NCBI GenBank assembly: GCA_947472765.1
Contig: CANJCM010000023.1
Span: forward strand, 1-54,567
Reading direction: 5' to 3'
Source: Opitutia bacterium
GTDB lineage: Bacteria > Verrucomicrobiota > Verrucomicrobiia > Opitutales > Opitutaceae
Length of the DNA: 54,567 nucleotides
In this document: positions 35,424-43,704 of the stretch, piece by piece
Layout of the letters: each line of letters starts with the position of its first letter
Position numbering within the stretch: position 1 is the stretch's first letter
Made by a program: the position numbers and the translations under genes
The notes under the pieces: model-generated
What the model saw: only the letters and a program-made list of their open reading frames with translations
Told to the model about the DNA's origin: nothing
Database searches by the model: none

Positions 35424-36023
35424 GTGCTGAGCGTTTCGGGACAGCAGGTCATGATATCGACGTCGAACTTGCCGCTAAATTTGGTCCTCTCCGAGCCTGA
35501 CGCGTGCAGAAGTCGAGGAGTACCGCGCATGGAAGACCGCGTCCAATGGGGCCGTGTGGCAGGACGTGGTCGCCGGATGGCGCGCCCACCTGACCGCAAG
35601 CGGCACTCTGCGTGTGCCCTCACCGATGAGGCGTCCGGTGCGGCGTTGAACGAGCGAATCGACGCGAAGGTCGCGGCTGGCAAGATGGCCGGCGACAGCG
35701 CGAGGCAAAAGCGGCACAAGGTCCGTCTACTGATGGCCGAGTTTGCCGACCGAACGCTGGAAAACGTGACGGGCGACGAGATCGAGGACTGGATGGATGA
35801 GCTGCCCGCCGTGGTCAGCGACGTCACGTTCGACAGCTCCGTGAAGCATTTCCGAGCGTTCTTCCAATACTTTGTCGACGAGAAGGTGATCAGCGAGAAC
35901 CCGGCCAGTCGAATCGACTGGCGCGCGACCGAGGCAGATGGTCGGTTGTACCAGACCATCACGCCGGCCACGGCTAAGCGGCTTGCAGGGACTCAAGCTC
36001 AGAGAGACGCGCCAAGGCGTTAG
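35424..36023 (+). pseudogene. Decayed second integrase (core-binding part only)
   Basis: The later half (residues about 80-190 of the 35424 frame) reads like the SAM-like core-binding domain of a tyrosine recombinase (RLLMAEFADRTLENVTGDEI, then FDSSVKHFRAFFQYFVDEKV and NPASRIDW). The preceding stretch (35502-35640) makes protein sense only in another frame (TRAEVEEYRAWKTASNGAVW, then AGWRAHLTASGTLRV). That implies two frame changes. No catalytic domain follows: the reading breaks down after ITPATAKRL near 35990. It is probably a remnant from an earlier integration next to the intact integrase. Confidence 0.5.
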
Positions 36024-36359
36024 TGGCACTGCTCGAAAAGAGCGGCGGATACGCCTCGCTGGTGGCTGCTCTGGAAGTCGATTCGGCCCGGCTGGCCCGC
36101 GGCCGCGCGCCGGCTCCGGCAACGCCAGCTGTTTGATTTCCTATTGGGTTGGACCGGGCAATTTGCACGCCGATGACAAGAAGTCGTTAACCCTGGCTGC
36201 TTGTGGCCCGCCGGGGTACGGGCAGGATGGGAAGCGTCAGTCCAGATTAGCGATGAACGGCAGTGTCCCCGGTGCTCACCAAAGAGATCATGGTAGAGGT
36301 TTTGACCCTAAGACCGAATCAACAATCACGAAAAAAACACGTTCCCTCCGATCACAGAG
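36024..36359 (+). other. Non-coding or decayed stretch on the island flank
   Basis: No complete gene is supported here. One short open stretch (36023-36136, ending LARGRAPAPATPAV) has coding-like codon use and could be the tail of a broken gene. The following 220 bases have lower GC than the T3SS genes and no recognisable motif. I see no repeat of the tRNA end here. Confidence 0.4.
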
Positions 36360-36554
36360 ATGATCATAACGACGACCACGCGCGCGCAAACGTTGGCGCT
36401 TTTGCAGGAGGACGACGCGATGCGCGCGTTGCGCCTCATCCGCGCCCTCGCGGTCGAGACCCATGAGGAATGGATCGATGGCAGTCGTTATCTCAACATG
36501 GAGCCCCTGCGCGCTGTCCTCAAAAAACCAGCTCCCGTCCGCAACGCCGCCTAA
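36360..36554 (+). CDS. Possible 64-residue small protein
   Basis: The open frame begins MIITTTTRAQTLALLQEDDA and is largely helical, with the genome's GC-rich third positions (for example RALRLIRALAVETHEEWIDG). Nothing about function can be read from it. It is the only plausible coding unit between the decayed integrase and the LytTR regulator, and is followed by a hairpin at 36607. It may be spurious. Confidence 0.35.
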   Translation: MIITTTTRAQTLALLQEDDAMRALRLIRALAVETHEEWIDGSRYLNMEPLRAVLKKPAPVRNAA

Positions 36555-36606
36555 AACGGCGGAGAGACTGACCGTCTCCCCTGCCACGCCTCTGCTCAAT
36601 CCATGA

Positions 36607-36633
36607 AAGGGAGGGATCAGAGCCCCCTCCCTT
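36607..36633. terminator. Hairpin before the LytTR regulator
   Basis: A perfect 9-bp stem AAGGGAGGG/CCCTCCCTT with loop ATCAGAGCC has no U-run, so it is a weak terminator or a leader structure of the regulator that starts about 55 bases later. Confidence 0.45.
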
Positions 36634-36687
36634 GAACCCTCCCCATAAATCTTTCTCTCACGGAGCAGCCAAACCACCGATCCACTT

Positions 36688-37554
36688 TTGCAGAACTTGA
36701 ACGACACAACTCTGCGGAGCCTGGCAGGTCCCGGCCGCCTACTCCTCTGTGCCTCCCGGCGCGAGGAGAACCGGGGCCGGACGCCGGCCGCCGAAGGCCG
36801 GCGGATCTCGGTCGTGATCGCGGACGATGAGCCGCTCGCGAGACAGTCCCTCCGCGCCGCGCTCGGCGCGGAACCCGACCTCGACGTCCTCGCCGAATGT
36901 GCGGACGGCCTCGAGGCCGTGCGGGCGGTGACGAGGCACCGGCCCGATCTGCTGTTCCTCGACATCCAGATGCCGGCGCTGGACGGCTTCGGCACCCTCG
37001 ACCGCCTGCCGGTCCCGGGACCGCTCGTGATCTTCCTCACGGCGTTTGACCGCCACGCGGTGCAGGCCTTCGACACGCCGGGCCTGGACTACGTGCTAAA
37101 GCCCTTCAAGACCGAGCGGCTCCAGGCGGCGCTGGAGCGCGCCCGCGCCTGCCTCGCCCTCCGCACCGCCAGCGCCGACGGTGGCACTCTGGGAGAGGCT
37201 CCGGCCTCCAAGCCAGCGGAAGGCTACCTCACCCAGTTCTCCGTCCGTTCCAAGGACCTGATCACCTTCTTGCCGGCCGAGGACGTGGAATGGATCGAGG
37301 CCGACGGGAACTACGTCCTCCTCCACGCCGACGGCCGGAAGTACATGCTCCGCGAGAACATCGGCAGCCTGGAACGGAAGCTGGACCCGGCGGTTTTCCA
37401 CCGGGTCAGCCGCTCCGCGATCGTCCGGCTGACGATTGTCCGGCAGATCGAGACGGCCTTCCACGGTGCGTACAAGCTGATCCTCCGGGACGGCACCCGC
37501 GTGCGGACGTCACGCAAACTGGGCGAACTGGGGCCGCTCTTGCGCAGCCTTTGA
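36688..37554 (+). CDS. LytTR-family response regulator
   Basis: The 288-residue protein has a receiver domain (about residues 38-160) with acidic pocket Asp46-Asp47, phosphoacceptor Asp92 in LLFLDIQMP and conserved Lys138 in YVLKPF. A C-terminal LytTR DNA-binding domain (about 185-288) follows, with FLPAEDVEWIEADGNYVLLH and FHRVSRSAIV. It is a complete AlgR/LytT-type regulator. No cognate histidine kinase is adjacent. The only start in the long frame is a TTG at 36688; the receiver itself begins near residue 40, so an internal GTG start is possible. Its place on the island just before the T3SS genes suggests a role in their control (inference). Confidence 0.87.
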   Translation: MQNLNDTTLRSLAGPGRLLLCASRREENRGRTPAAEGRRISVVIADDEPLARQSLRAALGAEPDLDVLAECADGLEAVRAVTRHRPDLLFLDIQMPALDGFGTLDRLPVPGPLVIFLTAFDRHAVQAFDTPGLDYVLKPFKTERLQAALERARACLALRTASADGGTLGEAPASKPAEGYLTQFSVRSKDLITFLPAEDVEWIEADGNYVLLHADGRKYMLRENIGSLERKLDPAVFHRVSRSAIVRLTIVRQIETAFHGAYKLILRDGTRVRTSRKLGELGPLLRSL

Positions 37555-37801
37555 AGCCCGGTCTCGCCTGGCCGGGACCGCGCCGCCCGACCTCGGATCA
37601 GGAGGGAAACTCATACCATTTTTGAGGTATTTCGTCACATACGGCTTGGACGGGTCGCCAGCCCTGTTTGAACCCCCTGATTCAAGCGAAACGAACAAGT
37701 CGTGGCATCTTCCAAGGGTGCTCGGGGGGATCTTTCCCATCCAGGGCTGGGATTGTATACCGGCGCGGCCCGTCTGCAGGCGTAACCCAAAAGACCGCCC
37801 C

Positions 37802-38482
37802 ATGAATCCCCTCGCGAGCCGCATCGGCATCATCACTGTGACGGTGGTCGACCGGAGCGAGGCCTTCCGTCACCAGCTCTGCCAGGTACTGACGCGCTGC
37901 CCCGGCATTGTCGTCTTCGACCAATGTGCAACTCTGCAGGAAGCCCGGACCTGCCTGGAACTGCGGGCACCCAGGGTACTGCTGCTGGGCGACGACCTGA
38001 CCGGCTCCCCCGGTTGGGAGGCCATGGAGGCCATGCGCGACCTGACCGGGAAGGTGCTGACGATGGCCATGTCCGACCAGCGGGCCGCAGGGCACATCCG
38101 CGCGGCGTTCGTGCAGGGGGCCGTAGGCTATCTTCTGCGGCAGACGGCGGCGACGCTGGTGCAGCGTTCGCTCCATGAGGTCACCGCCGGGGCGTCCCCG
38201 ATGTCTCCCGAGGTTTCACGCGCGCTGATCCAGTCCCTCGCCGAGCCGGAGCCGGTTTCCGGTCCGCTGGCCAGCCTTTCCCGCCGCGAACGCGAGGTGC
38301 TCGAACTGCTGAGCATCGGAGCCCGCTACCACGAGATCGCCAACCGTCTGAAACTCAGCCGGGACACCGTGCACTCGCACGCGAAGAATATCTACCGAAA
38401 GCTGATGGTTCGGTCGAAGACCGAGGCGGCGCTGCTGTTCAAGAGCGGCGGAGTCGAGACGCCCGTGCTGGCCGTGGCTTGA
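37802..38482 (+). CDS. NarL/LuxR-type regulator with degenerate receiver
   Basis: From MNPLASRIGI the protein has 226 residues: a receiver-like domain (1-125) and a LuxR helix-turn-helix (residues about 159-209, LSRREREVLELLS through HSHAKNIYRKL). The HTH is intact. The receiver is not: the site aligned with the phosphoacceptor Asp reads Gly63 (VLLLGDDLTGSP), the acidic pair is reduced to one Asp (VVDRSE), and the conserved Lys is Arg (GYLLRQT). It may therefore work without phosphorylation. The frame is open 60 codons upstream to 37622, but the family N-terminus fits the 37802 ATG. It is the last gene before the T3SS cluster and in the same direction. Confidence 0.87.
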   Translation: MNPLASRIGIITVTVVDRSEAFRHQLCQVLTRCPGIVVFDQCATLQEARTCLELRAPRVLLLGDDLTGSPGWEAMEAMRDLTGKVLTMAMSDQRAAGHIRAAFVQGAVGYLLRQTAATLVQRSLHEVTAGASPMSPEVSRALIQSLAEPEPVSGPLASLSRREREVLELLSIGARYHEIANRLKLSRDTVHSHAKNIYRKLMVRSKTEAALLFKSGGVETPVLAVA

Positions 38483-38860
38483 GCAGGGGCTTGGCCAGAA
38501 GCCGGGGCCTCGGGGCATCGCCCTGACGCGGCGGAACGGGATCAGGCCCACCGCAGTTCATCGGGAGTCCTCGCGATGAGGTAATTGCTTCTGCCTGAAC
38601 CAGCGGCGGACCAGTAGGTCAGTCCTCCACCGCAGCCGACCGCGAATTTAGCCTCCCACGTGTCTTCTCCGTGTATAGGTTCTTGGGAGGCGGACATCCC
38701 CATCCGCCGCAAAAAAGCGTCGTGGCCAGCGCCCATTCCGCCCGAAAACCACCAAGTTGGACAAAAGGCATCACCGCATCACCCGAATAGGTGAGATTTG
38801 GGTGATCGCGTTTGCGGCACGAAGGCCGGGGCAGCACTAGCCTTAGCCTCTTCACCTCCC
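38483..38860. promoter_or_regulatory. Gap upstream of the T3SS cluster, with an inverted repeat
   Basis: This 378-base gap should hold the promoter of the sctW operon. Near its end, ATCACCC (38778-38784) and GGGTGAT (38800-38806) form a perfect inverted repeat around a 15-base spacer that itself contains GGTGA. It is a candidate operator for one of the two upstream regulators, centred about 69 bases before sctW. On the minus strand there is a 64-residue open frame (38542-38736, ending SGRSNYLIARTPDELRWA) with no recognisable homology; I do not call it a gene. Confidence 0.5.
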
Positions 38861-39733
38861 ATGGCCATCGACGGCACCATTCGCGCAGAAGTCCAAGCCT
38901 ACACCGCCAAGCAGTCGGTGGATGAGCCCTTCGTGGAAGTGCAGCGCCAGGAAGGGCTATTTCAGGGACAGAAGGTACAGGTGACGGATGCCAACTCCGC
39001 CGTGGCCAACGCGGCGGAGGAAGTCGGCTCCGTCGTGGCCGAGAAGGTCGAGAAGACCCTTTCCGAGCGGAAGGCCGGCTCCAAGGAGGCGCTCAAGAGC
39101 TCCGCCACCGAGCTGGCGGAATACTACGTCAACCAGATGGCCGAGCCGCAGGCCGGCCAAAAGCTGCATGCCTTCCTTGACCAGCTGAAGAAGATGGGTA
39201 ACGAGGCCTCGGAGGCCGAGATCCGCCAGGCGCTGGGCGAACACTTCGGGGATTCCTCAGACCAGTTCGCCGCGCTCTCCTTCGCGGAGGAGTCGCTGGG
39301 CAAGGAGGGAGCCTTGGCGGGGTTGCAGGCCAGGCTCGGCGCGGTCAAGGCGCAGCTGTTGAAGGAGGCGGGGCCGGCCATCCGCTCCGGCCTCAACATC
39401 GCCGCCGAGGCGCTGCGCTACGCGGACAAGGGCCTCGAGGGAGCCGCCGCGCTGCGCGACATGTACCGGTTTTCCATCCTGGGCGGCCAGAGCGTGTCCT
39501 CCATCTACCTCGCGGTGATGAACCGTTACGGGGCCGAGAAGTTCTCCGACTCGCTGGAGTTCCTGCTCCGCGCCGCCAGCAGCGACCTCGACGGCCGGGT
39601 GATGGCCTCCTCGATGGAGCGTCCCCAGCTGAAGAACGCCGTCGACGACATCTACCACGTGCAGGCGCTCGGCAACACCTATCGCACCCTGGACGACCTG
39701 CTCGCGACGACGCGACGCCTGTTCGCCGCCTGA
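38861..39733 (+). CDS. sctW: T3SS gatekeeper SctW (YopN/HrpJ/InvE family)
   Basis: The 290-residue protein matches YopN in length and place. A polar N-terminus (export signal and chaperone-binding part, about residues 1-75) precedes the helical YopN/HrpJ domain (FLDQLKKMGNEASEAEIRQA, then EHFGDSSDQFAALSFAEESL). The gatekeeper plugs the export channel until host contact and orders translocators before effectors. The SycN/YscB chaperone pair and TyeA are encoded close by, as needed for a YopN-type plug. The start is the ATG at 38861, 21 codons inside the longest frame. Confidence 0.87.
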   Translation: MAIDGTIRAEVQAYTAKQSVDEPFVEVQRQEGLFQGQKVQVTDANSAVANAAEEVGSVVAEKVEKTLSERKAGSKEALKSSATELAEYYVNQMAEPQAGQKLHAFLDQLKKMGNEASEAEIRQALGEHFGDSSDQFAALSFAEESLGKEGALAGLQARLGAVKAQLLKEAGPAIRSGLNIAAEALRYADKGLEGAAALRDMYRFSILGGQSVSSIYLAVMNRYGAEKFSDSLEFLLRAASSDLDGRVMASSMERPQLKNAVDDIYHVQALGNTYRTLDDLLATTRRLFAA

Positions 39734-39736
39734 GCC

Positions 39737-40042
39737 ATGCCGGATGCGCCCTCCGTCCCGTTTCCACCCGCCGGTGCCGCCGCATTCACCGCCCACGACC
39801 TGATGAAGGAGGTACTGCAGATGACAGCCCAGCGCTGGACCGACCCGGACGGCCTGGCGAAGCTGGCGACGGCCGCGGGCTTCTCCGCGCCTCCCGCCCG
39901 CATCTACTTCCTGACCCAGCTGCGCGAGAAGGTCCGGACGCTGCCGCTCAAGCTCTTCGCCTCCCCCGAGACGCGCGAGAAGCTCCTGGAATCCATGCAG
40001 ACCGCCCTCGACCGCGAGATCGCCCGGGAGGAAGTCGCATGA
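39737..40042 (+). CDS. tyeA: TyeA-like T3SS gatekeeper partner
   Basis: The 101-residue helical protein (LMKEVLQMTAQRWTDPDGLA, then LTQLREKVRTLPLKLFASPE) resembles Yersinia TyeA in pattern and length after a 20-residue N-terminal extension. TyeA binds the C-terminal part of YopN to hold the plug at the inner side of the export gate. Here it is a separate gene, as in Yersinia, not fused to SctW. It follows SctW by 3 bases, and its stop overlaps the sycN start (ATGA). Confidence 0.85.
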   Translation: MPDAPSVPFPPAGAAAFTAHDLMKEVLQMTAQRWTDPDGLAKLATAAGFSAPPARIYFLTQLREKVRTLPLKLFASPETREKLLESMQTALDREIAREEVA

Positions 40043-40419
40043 ACCTCGTCGACGAAATGATCGCGGAGTTCGGCACCACCCTGGGCATCGAGCAGCTCCG
40101 GCTCAACGACCAGGGCACGCTCGTGCTCTCGATCCAGTCGCTCGGGCTGCTGGGATTCGACCGGGCCGGCCCGCACGGCGAGTCCGTCCTCGTCAGCCTC
40201 ACGCGCCCGCTGCCCCCGGCCTGGGACCAAGACTGGGCCAACCTCCTCGGCGCCACGCACCACCAGTCCCGGCCGCCCGCCGGCCTGCAGGTGGGCGTGA
40301 TTCGCGACCAACTGGTGCTGACCTTCCTGATCGAGCCGGGCGATTTCACGCTACCGCGGATCACCGAGGCCATCACGGCCCTGGACCGCCAGCATTCCTC
40401 CCTGAAGGCCAGAGGATGA
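40039..40419 (+). CDS. sycN: SycN-like gatekeeper chaperone
   Basis: The 126-residue small acidic alpha/beta protein is of the CesT class. An N-terminal helix (LVDEMIAEFGTTLGIEQL) and central strands lead to the end FTLPRITEAITALDRQ, which resembles the SycN terminus. In Yersinia, SycN and YscB form a heterodimer that carries YopN to the export gate. A YscB-like gene is also present (43261). It is overlapped by tyeA before it and by the yscX-like gene after it (ATGA each). Confidence 0.8.
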   Translation: MNLVDEMIAEFGTTLGIEQLRLNDQGTLVLSIQSLGLLGFDRAGPHGESVLVSLTRPLPPAWDQDWANLLGATHHQSRPPAGLQVGVIRDQLVLTFLIEPGDFTLPRITEAITALDRQHSSLKARG

Positions 40420-40817
40420 AGAAGGAGCCACCCGAGTCCTTCCATCCCCACGTCGGCCTGACGAGGATCGAACTCGTCGACGAGGCCCCGGACCGCGAGG
40501 AACTGCCTGCGGATTCGCGGCTGCACCCGATCAATTCCGCGGTGGAGGCACGCCTGCAGCTGCTGCTCCAGGCCGAGACCTTCGATGCCATGATCTTGGA
40601 CGCTGTCCGGCCGGGGGTCTTCGACCGCGACGTGCTCGCCCCCTCCCGCTTCCACCAGCTCCGGGAAAGGACCACGGAGCGGCTGCTCGAATTGCACGCC
40701 GCCGCCCGCTCCCCGGAGACGGCGGCCGAGCTCGCCGCCGCCGGGGAGGTCCTCCGCCGCCGGGCCGCCGAGCATGAGCTCGGCGAGGCCCTCCGCTACG
40801 CCCTCTTGAAGGGCTGA
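40416..40817 (+). CDS. yscX: YscX-like early T3SS export substrate
   Basis: The 133-residue protein recalls YscX in order of features: an N-terminal FHPHVGLTRIEL segment (compare the PHIGI of YscX), then LPADSRLHPINSAVEARL, a hydrophobic patch and a final helix ending HELGEALRYALLKG. YscX is secreted early and, with YscY, binds SctV to support needle assembly. It occurs only in Ysc-type systems, so its presence strengthens that assignment. The alignment is by eye. Confidence 0.8.
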   Translation: MKKEPPESFHPHVGLTRIELVDEAPDREELPADSRLHPINSAVEARLQLLLQAETFDAMILDAVRPGVFDRDVLAPSRFHQLRERTTERLLELHAAARSPETAAELAAAGEVLRRRAAEHELGEALRYALLKG

Positions 40818-40821
40818 ACCG

Positions 40822-41181
40822 ATGGCCGCCTCCAGCCCCCTCTTCACACGTTCCGAGCGCGACGCCCTCGTGGTGCTGGGCTACCTGCACCTCGAGCAGT
40901 CTCGCCCCGGGGAGGCCGCCGCCCTGCTCCGGCCCCTCCACCGCTCCAACCCCGAGGACGCCGAGGTCGAGCGCTGCCTCGCGGTGGCCGAACTGCAGTC
41001 CGGCCAGGCAGCCAGCGCGGCCCGCCTCGCGGCCCACGCCTACACCCTCGCCGACGAGACCATGCGCCACGTACTGGGGCTCGTCTACGCCAAGGCCCTT
41101 TGGATGGGGGGCGACGACACGGGCGCCCGGCAAGCTCTCGCCAAGATCATCGAACGCCGGAGCACCCTTCATGAAGGCTAA
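40822..41181 (+). CDS. yscY: YscY-like TPR chaperone of YscX
   Basis: The 119-residue protein has three TPR-type helical pairs: ERDALVVLGYLHLEQSRPGE, NPEDAEVERCLAVAELQSGQ and HVLGLVYAKALWMGGDD. This matches YscY in length, place and motif pattern. YscY is the cytosolic chaperone of YscX, and the pair contacts the SctV export gate. The gene starts 4 bases after yscX and overlaps sctV by 11 bases, so the three are translationally linked. Confidence 0.82.
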   Translation: MAASSPLFTRSERDALVVLGYLHLEQSRPGEAAALLRPLHRSNPEDAEVERCLAVAELQSGQAASAARLAAHAYTLADETMRHVLGLVYAKALWMGGDDTGARQALAKIIERRSTLHEG

Positions 41182-43264
41182 CATCATCAACCTCCAGAAC
41201 CGCCTCCTCGGGATGGCGCGCTATGCGGACGTCCTGCTGGCAGTCGGCGTGGTGCTCATCCTCTCGATGATGATCCTGCCGATTCCGCCGTTCGTGCTGG
41301 ATATCCTGCTGGCGACGAACCTCTCCCTCTCGATCCTACTGCTGGTAATCGCGATGTATGTGCCGAACATCCTCGCCTTCTCCACCTTCCCGTCGCTGCT
41401 GCTTGTCACCACGCTCTTCCGGCTCGGCCTGAATATCACCACGACCCGCCTCATCCTGCTCGAGGCGCATGCGGGCGACATCATCTTCACCTTCGGCAAC
41501 TTCGTCGTCGGCGGCAACTTCGCGGTCGGCGTGGTGATCTTCCTGATCATCACGATCGTGCAGTTCATCGTGATCACAAAGGGCGCCGAGCGCGTGGCCG
41601 AAGTCTCGGCCCGCTTTACGCTGGACGCCATGCCGGGCAAGCAGATGAGCGTCGATGCCGACCTCCGGTCCGGCACCATCGACCAGGCCGAGGCCAAGCG
41701 CCGCCGGTCCGACCTCGAGAAGGAAAGCCAGCTCCACGGTGCCATGGACGGCGCGATGAAGTTCGTGAAGGGCGACGCGATCGCGGGCATCATCATCACC
41801 GGCATCAACGTCCTCGCAGGCGTCACCATCGGCGTGATGCAGAAAGGCATGGATGTGGCCAAGGCCCTCTCCACCTACTCGATCCTGACGATCGGTGACG
41901 GCCTGATCTCGCAGATCCCCTCGCTGTTAATCTCGATCACGGCGGGCATGATCGTGACGCGCGGCGGCGGCGAGGCGGGATCGACGCTGGGCGGCGACGT
42001 GGTCAAGCAGCTCATCTCCGAGCCAAAGGGCCTGTTCATCGCGGGCGGCTTCATGGTCGCGTTCGGCATGATCCCGGGCTTCCCGCCGATGCCCTTCCTG
42101 CTCCTGGGCGGCGTGGCCGTAGCCGTCGGCTTCGCGGTCCAGCGCAAGGACCAGGCCGAGGCGCCCAAGGACTCACGCAACCTCCCTGCCATGGCGCCGG
42201 CGGTGCAGAAGGTCTCCGTGAAGCGGAAGGAGTCCGGCGACGAGTTTTCAATCACCGTTCCTCTGCTGATGGACGTCGCGGCCGCCAGCCAGGCCCAGAT
42301 CGACGCGGAGGCGATGAACGACGAGCTCATCCAGGTGCGCCAAGCGCTGTACCACGACCTTGGCGTGCCGTTCCCGGGCATCCACCTGCGCTTCAACGAG
42401 GGGCTGACCGGCAACCAGTACCGAATCCTGCTCCACGAGGTACCGATCGCCGAGGGCGCCTTCCGCGCGGGACACGTGATTGCCCGCGAGAAGACCGAGA
42501 CCCTGAAGATGCTCCGGATCCCCTTCGTCGAGGACAAGAGCTTCCTTGCGGGGCTGAAGCCGCTCTGGGTGCCCGAGGCGCACCTGGCGGAACTGGCCAA
42601 GGCCCGCATCCAAGTGCTGCAGCCGACGCAGGTGCTGACGTACCACCTGAGCGTGATCTTGAAGCGGTACGCCGGCGACTTCATCGGCCTGCAGGAGACA
42701 AAGTACCTGCTGGAAAAGATGGAGGCCGAGTTCCCCGAGGTGGTGCGCGAGGTCCAGCGCGTGCTCCCGGTCCAGAAGATCGCCGAGGTGCTGCAGCGGC
42801 TGGTGCAGGAGGATGTCTCGATCCGCAACCTGCGGACGATCTTCCAGGCGCTCATCGACTGGGGCCAGAAAGAGAAGGAGGCGGTGCTGCTCACGGAGTA
42901 CGTCCGCTCCAACCTGCGCCGCTACATCAGCTACAAGTTCAGCCGCGGTCAGAACATGATCGCCGCGTACCTCCTCGAGCCCGACGTCGAGGAGAAGATC
43001 CGCAAGGCCATCCGCCAGACCTCCTCCGGCGCCTACCTCGCCCTCGACCCGGTCAGCGTGAAGAAGCTCCTGCAATCGGTGCGCAAGGAAGTCGGCAACC
43101 TCTGGGAGAGCAACCAGCGCCCGGTCCTCCTGACCTCGATGGACGTCCGCCGCTACACGCGGAAACTCGTCGAGCAGGAGTTCTACGACCTGCCGGTGCT
43201 CTCGCATCAGGAGCTCACGGAAGAGATCACCATCCAGCCGCTCGGACGCATTTCCATGTCATGA
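41171..43264 (+). CDS. sctV: T3SS export gate SctV (LcrD/YscV, FlhA family)
   Basis: The 697-residue protein is full length. Eight TM segments lie in the first 330 residues (for example ADVLLAVGVVLILSMMILPI), with the FHIPEP signature region (FSTFPSLLLVTTLFRLGLNI and GDGLISQIPSLLISITAGM). The cytoplasmic C-terminal domain (residues about 350-697, with VPFPGIHLRFNEGLTGNQY and LSHQELTEEITIQPLGRI) forms the nonameric ring that receives chaperone-substrate complexes. The YXV gene order matches the Ysc virA-type operon. Confidence 0.97.
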   Translation: MKANIINLQNRLLGMARYADVLLAVGVVLILSMMILPIPPFVLDILLATNLSLSILLLVIAMYVPNILAFSTFPSLLLVTTLFRLGLNITTTRLILLEAHAGDIIFTFGNFVVGGNFAVGVVIFLIITIVQFIVITKGAERVAEVSARFTLDAMPGKQMSVDADLRSGTIDQAEAKRRRSDLEKESQLHGAMDGAMKFVKGDAIAGIIITGINVLAGVTIGVMQKGMDVAKALSTYSILTIGDGLISQIPSLLISITAGMIVTRGGGEAGSTLGGDVVKQLISEPKGLFIAGGFMVAFGMIPGFPPMPFLLLGGVAVAVGFAVQRKDQAEAPKDSRNLPAMAPAVQKVSVKRKESGDEFSITVPLLMDVAAASQAQIDAEAMNDELIQVRQALYHDLGVPFPGIHLRFNEGLTGNQYRILLHEVPIAEGAFRAGHVIAREKTETLKMLRIPFVEDKSFLAGLKPLWVPEAHLAELAKARIQVLQPTQVLTYHLSVILKRYAGDFIGLQETKYLLEKMEAEFPEVVREVQRVLPVQKIAEVLQRLVQEDVSIRNLRTIFQALIDWGQKEKEAVLLTEYVRSNLRRYISYKFSRGQNMIAAYLLEPDVEEKIRKAIRQTSSGAYLALDPVSVKKLLQSVRKEVGNLWESNQRPVLLTSMDVRRYTRKLVEQEFYDLPVLSHQELTEEITIQPLGRISMS

Positions 43265-43704
43265 CAGCCATGAACCCACTCGAATCTGCGGTCACCGCCC
43301 TCTGCCGGGAACTGGATATCCCTGCTCCCGCCCCCAATGCCCGCTCGCGCTACGAGCTGCGCGTGGGTGACTCGATCCTGCGCCTGGGCCCCTGGGGCGA
43401 GCGCGAGGTGGTCCTGGAAGGACCGGTGCTGAACCTGGGCAACAACGCCTCCGCGAACTGGCAGGTGCAGCAGGACATTCTTCGCCAGGCCCTGACGTGG
43501 AACCTGGCCCGGCTGAAGGGCCAGGCCCGGCCAGAGGTGCTGAGCTTCGACGAGCACGAGAACATCATCGTGCTCTGGCGCACCTGGCCGAGCGACGAGC
43601 GGCTCACGGCCGCCATCCTCCGCGGAGCCGAGGAGATGCTCAATGAGGTCGAGTTCTGGCGCAACAAGATCAAGGCGTTCGCGCCGCAACTCCTCCCCTC
43701 TTGA
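43261..43704 (+). CDS. yscB: YscB-like gatekeeper chaperone
   Basis: The 147-residue CesT-class protein has a core (YELRVGDSILRLGPWGEREV, then GNNASANWQVQQDILRQALT) that resembles YscB (compare its GNN and QQALAW segments). It sits directly before the secretin gene, as yscB does in Yersinia. YscB partners with SycN to chaperone YopN. Here the two chaperone genes flank yscX-yscY-sctV. It could instead be a generic effector chaperone. It overlaps sctV (ATGA) and the sctC start. Confidence 0.75.
   Translation: MTAMNPLESAVTALCRELDIPAPAPNARSRYELRVGDSILRLGPWGEREVVLEGPVLNLGNNASANWQVQQDILRQALTWNLARLKGQARPEVLSFDEHENIIVLWRTWPSDERLTAAILRGAEEMLNEVEFWRNKIKAFAPQLLPS

Noticed and set aside
36263-36466. A 67-codon open frame overlapping the possible small gene
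   Set aside because: It is His/Asp/Arg-rich, out of frame with the better candidate at 36360 and has no features.
38542-38736. A 64-residue minus-strand frame before the T3SS cluster
   Set aside because: Composition is fairly protein-like, but there is no homology I recognise, no clear ribosome site and no partner gene; kept only as a note in the gap description.
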